Source of the DNA: Nostoc sp. T09
Lineage (GTDB): Bacteria; Cyanobacteriota; Cyanobacteriia; Cyanobacteriales; Nostocaceae
Direction of reading: 5' to 3'
DNA: 41,268 bases
Assembly (NCBI RefSeq): GCF_002154695.1
Contig: NZ_MTAV01000041.1
Location: 1-41,268, forward strand
In this document: one piece after another, positions 34,492-41,268 of the stretch
Layout of the letters: each line of letters begins with the position of its first letter
How positions within the stretch are numbered: position 1 is the first letter of the stretch
Notes under the pieces: model-generated
Seen by the model: the letters and a program-made list of their open reading frames with translations, nothing else
The model's database searches: none
What the model was told of the DNA's origin: nothing
Position numbers and translations under genes: made by a program

Positions 34492-35060
34492 CCCATCCCT
34501 CCTGTAAATTCTCACTATGACCCACAATTTCACTTAGGGGAGAATCGGCTTTTTAGACGCCCCAGCCGCAGAATTACTAGATGTTCCAGCTTTGCTCAGT
34601 CTAGAATTTGGGAAAAGTGGATTGTGATTCGGGATGGCAATGAACGCCTAAAAGTAACCTCTGAGGTCTCTTGGGCAAAATGTGGGCGATCGCTTAGCGC
34701 TTAAGAGCAAGGGAGGAGTTTTGAGAAGAAGCACCTCGACAATATACAGGCGTCGCAACTCAAACAAAATTGCCACAGTAGACTCTAAATTTATTGTATG
34801 TTGTATATAGTAGAGAAGAGTTTTTTTAGTAAAAAGTAATACATATATTGGCATAAGGTATTCTAAATTAAAAAAATTAGAAACCTTTGATTCTGGGTTT
34901 TTATACAGTCTCGAACTGGCGTCTGATAATAAATAAGTTGGTAATCGTCAAAAGCCATTGAACTATAGACTAAATATGTACTATTGACTGTGGACTGTCA
35001 CGTAGGTAAGACACCCAGCCAAAATTAACTGTTGTGCAAATTTCTCTAAGGATAGCGGAA
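34492..35060. other. Intergenic region upstream of glyA
   Basis: About 570 bp. On the plus strand 34540-34705 there are open pieces (LDAPAAELLDVPALLSLEFG; IVIRDGNERLKVTSEVSWAK) in different frames, perhaps a decayed gene, unidentified. TCACGTAGGTA at 34998-35008 also occurs before glgB (23564-23574). No glycine riboswitch fold was recognised. Confidence 0.4.
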
Positions 35061-36344
35061 GTGACAAAGACTAATTCAGACTTTCTAGCCTCTAGCGACC
35101 CCGCGATCGCGGAGCTACTTAATCAAGAACTACAGCGTCAACGTGACCATTTGGAGTTGATTGCTAGTGAAAACTTTACCTCAGCGGCTGTATTAGCAGC
35201 GCAAGGTTCTGTACTCACAAATAAATATGCCGAAGGCCTACCTGGTAAACGCTACTATGGCGGTTGTGAATTTATTGACAAAGTTGAGCAGTTAGCGATT
35301 AACCGTGCTAAACAGCTTTTTGGTGCTGCTCATGCGAATGTCCAACCTCATTCTGGTGCTCAAGCGAATTTTGCCGTGTTCTTAACACTGTTAGAACCAG
35401 GCGACAAAATTATGGGGATGGATTTGTCTCATGGTGGGCATCTTACCCACGGTTCACCTGTGAATGTGTCGGGGAAGTGGTTCAAAGTTAGCCATTACGG
35501 CGTTAGCGAACAAACAGAACAACTAGACTATGAGCAAATTCGGGATCTGGCGTTAAGGGAGCGTCCTAAGCTACTGATTTGTGGTTATTCCGCTTATCCC
35601 CGAATTATTGACTTTGAAAAGTTCCGCAGTATCGCCGATGAAATCGGTGCTTATCTGCTAGCAGATATTGCCCACATTGCTGGTTTGGTCGCTACTGGTC
35701 TTCATCCCGACCCCATACCTTATTGCGATGTGGTAACTACAACTACCCATAAAACCCTACGTGGTCCTCGTGGCGGTTTAATTTTGACCCGCGACGCCGA
35801 ACTCGGTAAAAAGTTCGATAAATCTGTTTTCCCCGGAACTCAGGGCGGTCCATTAGAACATGTGATTGCTGGTAAAGCAGTAGCTTTTGGCGAAGCTCTC
35901 AAGCCTGAGTTTAAAACATATTCTGCGCAAGTGATTGACAATGCCCGTGCTCTGGCAACTCAACTGCAAAATCGGGGGTTAAAGCTAGTATCAGATGGTA
36001 CTGATAACCACTTAATGTTAGTAGATTTGCGGTCTATCGGACTGACAGGTAAGCAAGCAGATCAGCTGGTGAGTGGCGTAAATATTACCGCTAACAAAAA
36101 TACAGTTCCCTTCGATCCGCAGTCACCATTTGTTACCAGCGGTCTGAGGTTAGGTTCGCCAGCCATGACAACTAGGGGGCTAGGAGAAGTAGAGTTTACA
36201 GAGATTGGAAATATTATTGCCGATCGCTTACTATCTCCAGACTCCGAGGAAGTTGCTGCTGATTGTCGGCGACGGGTAGCGGCATTATGCGATCGCTTCC
36301 CCCTATACTCTCATCTAGAGATTCCCGTACCAGCTCTAGCATAG
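35061..36344 (+). CDS. glyA: Serine hydroxymethyltransferase GlyA
   Basis: PLP enzyme that interconverts serine and glycine with tetrahydrofolate, feeding one-carbon units. I take GTG 35061 (first codons GTG ACA AAG ACT) because AAGG lies 9 nt upstream and the product then has the usual 427 residues; an in-frame GTG at 35034 adds nine. Motifs: [63 protein letters not shown], and the PLP lysine in [15 protein letters not shown]. It is followed by a heptamer repeat. It stands alone in its strand context with the next gene 210 bp away. Confidence 0.96.
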   Translation: MTKTNSDFLASSDPAIAELLNQELQRQRDHLELIASENFTSAAVLAAQGSVLTNKYAEGLPGKRYYGGCEFIDKVEQLAINRAKQLFGAAHANVQPHSGAQANFAVFLTLLEPGDKIMGMDLSHGGHLTHGSPVNVSGKWFKVSHYGVSEQTEQLDYEQIRDLALRERPKLLICGYSAYPRIIDFEKFRSIADEIGAYLLADIAHIAGLVATGLHPDPIPYCDVVTTTTHKTLRGPRGGLILTRDAELGKKFDKSVFPGTQGGPLEHVIAGKAVAFGEALKPEFKTYSAQVIDNARALATQLQNRGLKLVSDGTDNHLMLVDLRSIGLTGKQADQLVSGVNITANKNTVPFDPQSPFVTSGLRLGSPAMTTRGLGEVEFTEIGNIIADRLLSPDSEEVAADCRRRVAALCDRFPLYSHLEIPVPALA

Positions 36345-36364
36345 GACATGGGGCATGGGGTATA
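36344..36364. repeat. Short heptameric repeat after glyA
   Basis: GGACATG, GGGCATG, GGGTATA in tandem, a weaker relative of the GGCATNG repeat at 4943. It begins at the last base of the glyA stop codon. Confidence 0.55.
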
Positions 36365-36554
36365 GGTCAAAAGGCAATAGGCAAGAGTCAAGAGTCAATA
36401 ATTCTTTCTCCCTTGTCTCCCTTATCCCCCCTGCTCCTTGTCACTCTCCTGCCAATGCCAGTTCTATGCTGATCAATGACTCACATTTAGTAGATCTAGG
36501 TAGAAAAATCCCTCAGCAGATTTTTGTCTTACAAATTACTTTTTGAAAATACAG

Positions 36555-37595
36555 ATGCCTCCCCAGATTTATCATCTGATTTCTTTTTTAGTAGCCGCCG
36601 TAGTCGTTCTCTGGACTACGCCAGATGTCAAAAACATTGGGATCAAAAGTGGACGTGTAGATCAACCTGGTGGACGCAAAGTCCATCAACGCCCAATGGT
36701 CCGCTTGGGAGGAGTTTCGATTTTCGCAGGGACTATAACCTCTCTACTAATTGTCTGGTGGTTAGGTGGATTTGGCAGTCTGCCGCCGGAAAAAGAATGG
36801 CAAATTTGGGGTGTCACCTTGGGTGGTCTCGGCTTTTTTCTGATTGGTTTAGCCGACGATTTGCTTAACTTGTCACCCCTGTCACGTCTGTTGATGCAAA
36901 TGATTGTGGCAGCTGGTGCATGGAAAGCAGGCGTAAGTATAGATTTTATTACTGTTCCCACAGTCGGGATTGTTGACCTGGACTGGCTGAGTTTACCGAT
37001 TACAGTCATTTGGCTGGTAGGAATGGTCAATGCCATTAATTGGATTGACGGTTTAGATGGATTAGCGGCTGGGGTATCGGGAATTGCCGCTATGGTAATG
37101 CTAGTTGTGGCACTGTTTATGCACCAATCAGCAGCAGCCTTAATTGCCGCAGCCCTTGCCGGTGCTGCACTGGGATTTCTCCGCTATAATTTCAACCCTG
37201 CTCAAATCTTTATGGGAGATGGCGGGGCTTATTTTATGGGATTCACCTTAGCGTCTGTAGGTGTAATTGGTCTGGTAAAAATCCCGGCTTTCACAGCTGT
37301 ATTATTGCCTTACCTGATTCTTGCCGTACCGATTGTAGATATGTCAGCAGTGATTTTAGCGCGACTGCGACGCGGCAAATCTCCATTTACAGCAGATAAA
37401 AGCCATCTCCACCACAGACTACTCAAGGCTGGTTTATCTCATCGCTGGACCGTTTTATTTATTTATTCTTTAACTTTATGGGTTGGCAGTTTAGCATTGG
37501 CTATTGCTGGCATACCTAGTGGTATTGCTTACGCCTGTGCTGGAACTTCACTGCTCAGTTTCGCTATCTGGCGAGTTTGGAAACTCTCTCGGTAA
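36555..37595 (+). CDS. Undecaprenyl-phosphate sugar-1-phosphate transferase (WecA/MraY family)
   Basis: Polytopic inner-membrane enzyme that moves a sugar-1-phosphate (probably GlcNAc-1-P) from UDP-sugar to a polyprenyl phosphate, the first step of a lipid-linked glycan. 346 residues from ATG 36555. Family motifs in order: HQRPMVRLGGVSIFAG, LIGLADDLLNLSPLSRLLMQ with the DD pair, NAINWIDGLDGLAAGVSGIA with the NxxNxxDGxDGLA metal-binding loop, IFMGDGGAYFMGF, and the cytoplasmic DKSHLHHRLLKAGLSHR with the His motif of the WecA branch. About ten membrane helices. The His-rich loop fits WecA/TagO-type rather than MraY. It may start exopolysaccharide or O-antigen synthesis. Confidence 0.93.
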   Translation: MPPQIYHLISFLVAAVVVLWTTPDVKNIGIKSGRVDQPGGRKVHQRPMVRLGGVSIFAGTITSLLIVWWLGGFGSLPPEKEWQIWGVTLGGLGFFLIGLADDLLNLSPLSRLLMQMIVAAGAWKAGVSIDFITVPTVGIVDLDWLSLPITVIWLVGMVNAINWIDGLDGLAAGVSGIAAMVMLVVALFMHQSAAALIAAALAGAALGFLRYNFNPAQIFMGDGGAYFMGFTLASVGVIGLVKIPAFTAVLLPYLILAVPIVDMSAVILARLRRGKSPFTADKSHLHHRLLKAGLSHRWTVLFIYSLTLWVGSLALAIAGIPSGIAYACAGTSLLSFAIWRVWKLSR

Positions 37596-37727
37596 AATCA
37601 AGTATTTTAGATTTGTAATTTTGGATTCAATCTAAAATCCGTCTGGGAAAGTTTGCTAGGTTGGTCAACTCCTGCCAGAAACTGACTCAACTTTCCACAA
37701 AATCTTTAATCTCAAATCTAAAATCTG

Positions 37728-38981
37728 ATGAGTGCAGAAATTATTTGTGTTGGTACAGAAATGCTGTTGGGAGATATTCTTAACAGCAATGCGCAATTTC
37801 TAGCGAAACAATTAGCTCAGCTAGGTATTCCCCACCATTATCAAACAGTGGTAGGAGATAATCCCGAACGACTCAAGCAAGTTATAGAAATTGCCACCTC
37901 AAGAGCGCAAATTTTGATTTTTACAGGTGGTCTTGGTCCCACGCCAGATGACCTCACCTGCGAAACCATCGCTGATTTTTTTGGCGTTCCTTTGGTAGAA
38001 CGTGCCGAAATCATCGAAGATATGGCTCAGAAATTTGCTCAACGCGGTCGGGTTATGACCCCTAGTAACCGCAAACAAGCTTTGATTCCTCAAGGCGCAG
38101 AAATTTTGCCTAACCCTACAGGTACAGCACCTGGCATTATCTGGCAACCCCGTCCTAATGTAACTATTTTTACTTTTCCTGGTGTGCCATCTGAAATGTA
38201 CCGGATGTGGGAAGAAACAGCAGTACCTTATCTCAAAAGCCAAGGCTGGGGACAAGAAATTATTTACAGCCGGAGTTTAAGGTTTTGGGGAATTGGTGAA
38301 TCTGCTTTGGCAGAAAAAGTAGCCCCTTATTTTAATTTGTCTAACCCCACAGTTGCACCTTATGCAGGTACTGGGGAAGTCAGACTCAGAATTTCTGCTA
38401 AAGCCGCTTCGGAAGTAGCAGCAGAAGATTTGATTGCGCCTATTGAAAAACAAATCAAAGAAATTGCTGGCTTAGATTATTACGGTGTTGATAATGATAC
38501 TTTAGCTTCAGTAGTTGGTAAGTTATTGCAGGCTTCAGGAGAAACCTTATCAGTAGCAGAATCCTGCACTGGTGGTGGGCTAGGACAAATGTTGACTGAT
38601 ATTTCTGGTAGTTCTGAATACTTTTGGGGCGGAGTAATTTCTTATGATAACTCCGTGAAAATAGGTTTGCTAGGAGTGAACCCAGACGACCTTGCTAAAT
38701 TTGGAGCCGTAAGTGCTACTGTTGCAGAGCAAATGGCAGTTGGAGTAAAAACCCGCCTCTCTACCACTTGGGGATTAGGTGTGACTGGTATTGCTGGCCC
38801 AACTGGCGGAACGGACACCAAGCCTGTGGGTTTGGTTTACATTGGTTTAGCTGGGCCTAAAGATGAAGTCGCCAGTTTTGAGTATCGCTTTGGAACAACA
38901 CGGAATCGCTCTTATATTCGCTATGTCAGCGCATGTGCAGCATTGGATGTACTGCGGCGGCAGTTATTGAAGAGACAGTAA
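37728..38981 (+). CDS. cinA: CinA-like protein (nucleotide-metabolite repair; NMN amidohydrolase domain)
   Basis: 417 residues with two parts: an N-terminal MoaB/MogA-like (COG1058) domain (SAEIICVGTEMLLGDILNSN, IFTGGLGPTPDDLTCETIAD, FPGVPSEMYRMWEE) linked to ADP-ribose pyrophosphatase activity in relatives, and a C-terminal CinA/PncC domain (SVAESCTGGGLGQMLTDISG, WGGVISYDNSVKIGLLGV, GVTGIAGPTGGTDTKPVGLV) whose relatives hydrolyse NMN to NaMN in pyridine nucleotide recycling. Historically named for competence. It follows the WecA-family gene on the same strand with 132 bp between. No clear Shine-Dalgarno before the ATG. Confidence 0.95.
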   Translation: MSAEIICVGTEMLLGDILNSNAQFLAKQLAQLGIPHHYQTVVGDNPERLKQVIEIATSRAQILIFTGGLGPTPDDLTCETIADFFGVPLVERAEIIEDMAQKFAQRGRVMTPSNRKQALIPQGAEILPNPTGTAPGIIWQPRPNVTIFTFPGVPSEMYRMWEETAVPYLKSQGWGQEIIYSRSLRFWGIGESALAEKVAPYFNLSNPTVAPYAGTGEVRLRISAKAASEVAAEDLIAPIEKQIKEIAGLDYYGVDNDTLASVVGKLLQASGETLSVAESCTGGGLGQMLTDISGSSEYFWGGVISYDNSVKIGLLGVNPDDLAKFGAVSATVAEQMAVGVKTRLSTTWGLGVTGIAGPTGGTDTKPVGLVYIGLAGPKDEVASFEYRFGTTRNRSYIRYVSACAALDVLRRQLLKRQ

Positions 38982-39001
38982 TGATTACCTAACAAATTAA
39001 C

Positions 39002-39033
39002 GGTAGCCGTCACCCTCAAGGGTGCGGCTAGCC
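39002..39033. repeat. Dispersed intergenic hairpin repeat
   Basis: GGTAGCCGTCACCCT pairs with AGGGTGCGGCTAGCC around CA, with two one-base bulges. GGCTAGCC-type sequence recurs near 2005. It lies just after cinA, and GCCTGCAAAGGGAGGC follows as a second small stem. A typical palindromic repeat of Nostoc-like genomes; it might act as the cinA transcript end. Confidence 0.65.
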
Positions 39034-39062
39034 GGGCAAAGCCTGCAAAGGGAGGCTAGGGT

Positions 39063-39185
39063 TTAGCTTTCTTTTAATGGATTCTGCTTTGCTTCATAAA
39101 ATTGACAAGCAGCATAAGCCAATGCATAAATCATTATTGCATTTGAACTAGCGCCAATGCTTAGCAAGTTCGACGCCATAATCAT
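39063..39185 (-). CDS. Small hydrophobic peptide of about 40 residues, unknown
   Basis: A 40-codon frame on the minus strand: MIMASNLLSIGASSNAIMIY then ALAYAACQFYEAKQNPLKES. One helix of about 22 residues, with a short polar N-terminus and a charged C-terminal tail, as in small thylakoid or inner-membrane subunits. A second ATG at 39179 has GAGAG 9 nt upstream and may be the real start. I do not recognise the family, and no known photosystem or NDH small subunit matches by eye. It lies 69 bp after the methyltransferase gene on the same strand, so it could be the second gene of that transcript. Confidence 0.5.
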   Translation of the reverse strand: MIMASNLLSIGASSNAIMIYALAYAACQFYEAKQNPLKES

Positions 39186-39254
39186 CAACTCTCAAACATC
39201 CATACTTTATTTATAGGATAGACAGGATGCCTGCCATTATTTAGGTGATATCTT

Positions 39255-39878
39255 TCACTTTTTTGCATGAATCACCTGTAAACTTCCACCTGCATATAAC
39301 TTTGGTTTACTAACTTCAAACCCTATTTCTGCCAATAACCCAGCTAAATCGGTCTTTAATAGCTGCCAAGCTGTGTCGGTCTCAAATAACAGCAAAAACA
39401 GTGAAACTCCAGGCCAGAATATAGGATTTGTGGGAGCGTGAAAATCTACTAGTGTAAACACACCACCCGGTTTGAGGACTCGATAAACCTCAGTAATAAT
39501 TTTGTGCAATTGCTCAGTTTCCATCTCGTGCAGTGCCACACTTGTATGCACTACATCAAATTCACCATCCACAAAGGGCATATTTTCTGCAAAAGCTTCC
39601 ACATAGGAGGCGCTAGGCACATTTTGCTTTGCCCGTTTCAAAGATAAGGGAGAGGCATCCAACCCTGTTACATTTTGTGAATATTTCACTAAAAATTGTG
39701 TTGATTGACCACTGCCACAACATAAATCTAAAATTTTAGTCTCTGAGTTGATTGTTAAACCATGCAAAGCTAGTTGGCGAAACCGAGTTTCACCGCCTAC
39801 ACTTAATGCCGCTAAACCTGATATGCCGTCATACAGCCACTGATAGCGATAACTCCAGTCTCTTAAAATTGTTGCCAT
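39255..39878 (-). CDS. Class I SAM-dependent methyltransferase
   Basis: 207 residues. A Methyltransf_11-type fold: motif I ILDLCCGSGQSTQFL, motif II VTGLDASPLSLKRAK, the EAFAENMPFVDGEFDVVHTS strand, and RVLKPGGVFTLVDFHAP. The ending KLYAGGSLQVIHAKK is like small quinone- or lipid-modifying methyltransferases, but no substrate can be named. It reads divergently from hemH with 93 bp between, so the two may share a promoter region. Confidence 0.88.
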   Translation of the reverse strand: MATILRDWSYRYQWLYDGISGLAALSVGGETRFRQLALHGLTINSETKILDLCCGSGQSTQFLVKYSQNVTGLDASPLSLKRAKQNVPSASYVEAFAENMPFVDGEFDVVHTSVALHEMETEQLHKIITEVYRVLKPGGVFTLVDFHAPTNPIFWPGVSLFLLLFETDTAWQLLKTDLAGLLAEIGFEVSKPKLYAGGSLQVIHAKK

Positions 39879-39971
39879 AACAACTTTCTGTCCTGTTAAC
39901 CTTTATATTTAATAAAGATATATTGTTAACATTAGTAAAAAAACTGAAAGGGTTGGGGGAAAGTAACTGCT

Positions 39972-41135
39972 ATGGGTCGTGTAGGCGTCTTATTACTCAA
40001 TCTCGGTGGTCCAGATAAGCTGGAAGATGTTGGTCCGTTTTTGTTTAACCTGTTTTCTGATCCAGAAATTATTCGCCTACCATTTCGTTGGTTGCAAAGA
40101 CCCTTAGCTTGGTTCATTGCTTCACGGCGCACTAAAACATCTCAAGAAAACTATAAGCAAATCGGGGGTGGCTCCCCACTGCGACGCATCACCGAAGCGC
40201 AAGGTGAAGCTTTGAAAGAACAGCTGAGCGCTCTGGGGCAAGAAGCTAATATCTATGTGGGAATGCGTTACTGGCATCCTTATACTGAAGAAGCGATCGC
40301 TCTGCTTACTCAAGATAATATCGAAAGCTTAGTAATTTTACCCCTATACCCCCAATTTTCCATCAGTACCAGTGGTTCCAGCTTCCGCCTTTTAGAAAAA
40401 CTTTGGCAAGAAGACCCAAAACTGCAACCTCTTAAATACACAGTCATTCCCTCCTGGTATAAACAATCGGGCTATCTCCAAGCAATGGCAGAACTCATTG
40501 CCCAAGAACTTGATGAATTTCCCAATCCCGATGAAGTTCATATCTTCTTCAGCGCTCATGGTGTACCTAAAAGCTACGTTGAAGAAGCAGGAGACCCTTA
40601 CCAGCAAGAAATTGAGGAATGTACGGTTCTGATTATGCGTACTCTCAATCGTCCCAATGCCCACACCTTGGCTTATCAAAGTCGTGTGGGTCCTGTAGAG
40701 TGGCTTCAACCTTACACGGAGGATGCACTAAAAGAATTAGGGGCCCAAGGTGTCAAAGATTTAGTTGTCGTACCTATCAGTTTTGTCTCAGAACACATTG
40801 AGACACTGCAAGAAATTGACATTGAGTATCGCGAAGTAGCCGAGGAAGCGGGAATTCATAACTTCCGGCGTGTACCTGCTCCCAATACCCATCCAGTATT
40901 TATTAGAGCGCTGGCAGATTTAGTAATTGATGCGCTCAAACAACCGAGTTTCAAGCTTTCTCAAGCTGCCCAGATGAAGAAGAGGGTTAAAATGTATCCC
41001 CAAGAGCGTTGGGAATGGGGTATAACCACGAGCGCCGAAGTCTGGAATGGTCGGATTGCTATGCTTGGCTTTATTGCCCTAATTATCGAGCTAGTGACTG
41101 GTCGAGGACTGCTGCACATGATTGGACTCTTGTAA
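39972..41135 (+). CDS. hemH: Ferrochelatase HemH with C-terminal chlorophyll-binding-like helix
   Basis: Inserts Fe2+ into protoporphyrin IX to make haem. 387 residues. Core domain: [63 protein letters not shown], with catalytic His in [39 protein letters not shown], and Glu in [21 protein letters not shown]. After a linker (about residues 320-345) comes a membrane helix with the LHC/HLIP motif [20 protein letters not shown], as in all typical cyanobacterial and plastid type II ferrochelatases, where it links haem supply to chlorophyll. No oddity in length. Confidence 0.97.
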   Translation: MGRVGVLLLNLGGPDKLEDVGPFLFNLFSDPEIIRLPFRWLQRPLAWFIASRRTKTSQENYKQIGGGSPLRRITEAQGEALKEQLSALGQEANIYVGMRYWHPYTEEAIALLTQDNIESLVILPLYPQFSISTSGSSFRLLEKLWQEDPKLQPLKYTVIPSWYKQSGYLQAMAELIAQELDEFPNPDEVHIFFSAHGVPKSYVEEAGDPYQQEIEECTVLIMRTLNRPNAHTLAYQSRVGPVEWLQPYTEDALKELGAQGVKDLVVVPISFVSEHIETLQEIDIEYREVAEEAGIHNFRRVPAPNTHPVFIRALADLVIDALKQPSFKLSQAAQMKKRVKMYPQERWEWGITTSAEVWNGRIAMLGFIALIIELVTGRGLLHMIGLL

Positions 41136-41199
41136 CCGCTACGCCAACTCAAGAGTTTAAAGTCCAAAGTAGAAAGTAAAAGTAAGGGTTTGAGCGAAC

Positions 41200-41216
41200 G
41201 GTGGGCACTGCCCACC
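41200..41216. repeat. Small hairpin after hemH
   Basis: GGTGGGC, loop ACT, GCCCACC. Nearly the same stem follows glgB at 25883. No T-run; either a dispersed repeat or a weak transcript end. Confidence 0.6.
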
Positions 41217-41268
41217 CAGCCCTTTCAACGCGAACAAATGAACTACTGTCTTCAAAGCTGAAACCCAG

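Noticed and set aside
23564-35008. TCACGTAGGTA shared upstream of glgB (23564-23574) and glyA (34998-35008)
   Set aside because: The 11-bp match lies at different distances from the two start codons (7 and about 52 bp), so it is more likely coincidence than a shared control site.

Overview
The window comes from a filamentous, heterocyst-type cyanobacterium close to Nostoc/Anabaena. The evidence is the many GCGATCGC (HIP1) octamers, short heptameric tandem repeats between genes, a ferrochelatase with a C-terminal chlorophyll-binding helix, a protein with the cyanobacterial 'Mo-dependent nitrogenase C-terminal' domain, a Tic20-like protein and an OprB porin with an SLH domain.

Positions 1-9.2 kb form a sugar-acquisition region, all on the minus strand: the start of an MFS sugar porter (cut by the window edge), an SLH/OprB porin, a CUT2 (ribose/fructose/inositol-type) ABC transporter made of permease, double ATPase and two tandem paralogous substrate-binding lipoproteins, and a myo-inositol oxygenase gene. 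The oxygenase gene is preceded by two copies of a LacI-type palindrome. Together these could move a polyol or sugar across the outer and inner membranes and feed it to glucuronate; the substrate is inferred, not shown.

Positions 9.5-18.5 kb are mixed: a NagX/HGSNAT-like membrane protein, a Uma2 nuclease-like protein just downstream of obgE, a TerB + Mo-nitro_C protein, an orphan sulfate-binding protein, and then a glutamate-cysteine-ligase-like enzyme, a methyltransferase and a haem-oxygenase-like iron enzyme. Positions 18.9-21.5 kb hold ftsI, preceded by a single-span protein that looks like FtsL in position and layout. Positions 22.2-25.9 kb hold a repeat-rich small lipoprotein, two structured intergenic stretches, a small exported protein and glgB.

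The 1.6 kb between glgB and argG is a gene graveyard. The C-terminal end of a fatty acid desaturase lies directly against an N-terminal piece of a fatty acyl-AMP ligase, both with stops and frameshifts. Beyond it are argG and dedA (convergent, sharing a terminator), a STAS anti-anti-sigma-like gene, a strong terminator with no evident gene, and a GC-rich NTF2/SnoaL-like gene that looks transferred. The rest is mostly housekeeping: a coiled-coil protein, rpsF, an FAH-family hydrolase, a Tic20-like protein, a small Cys-rich protein, glyA, a WecA/MraY-family transferase, cinA, an unrecognised 40-residue membrane peptide, a methyltransferase and hemH. No rRNA, tRNA, CRISPR array or intact insertion sequence was recognised.
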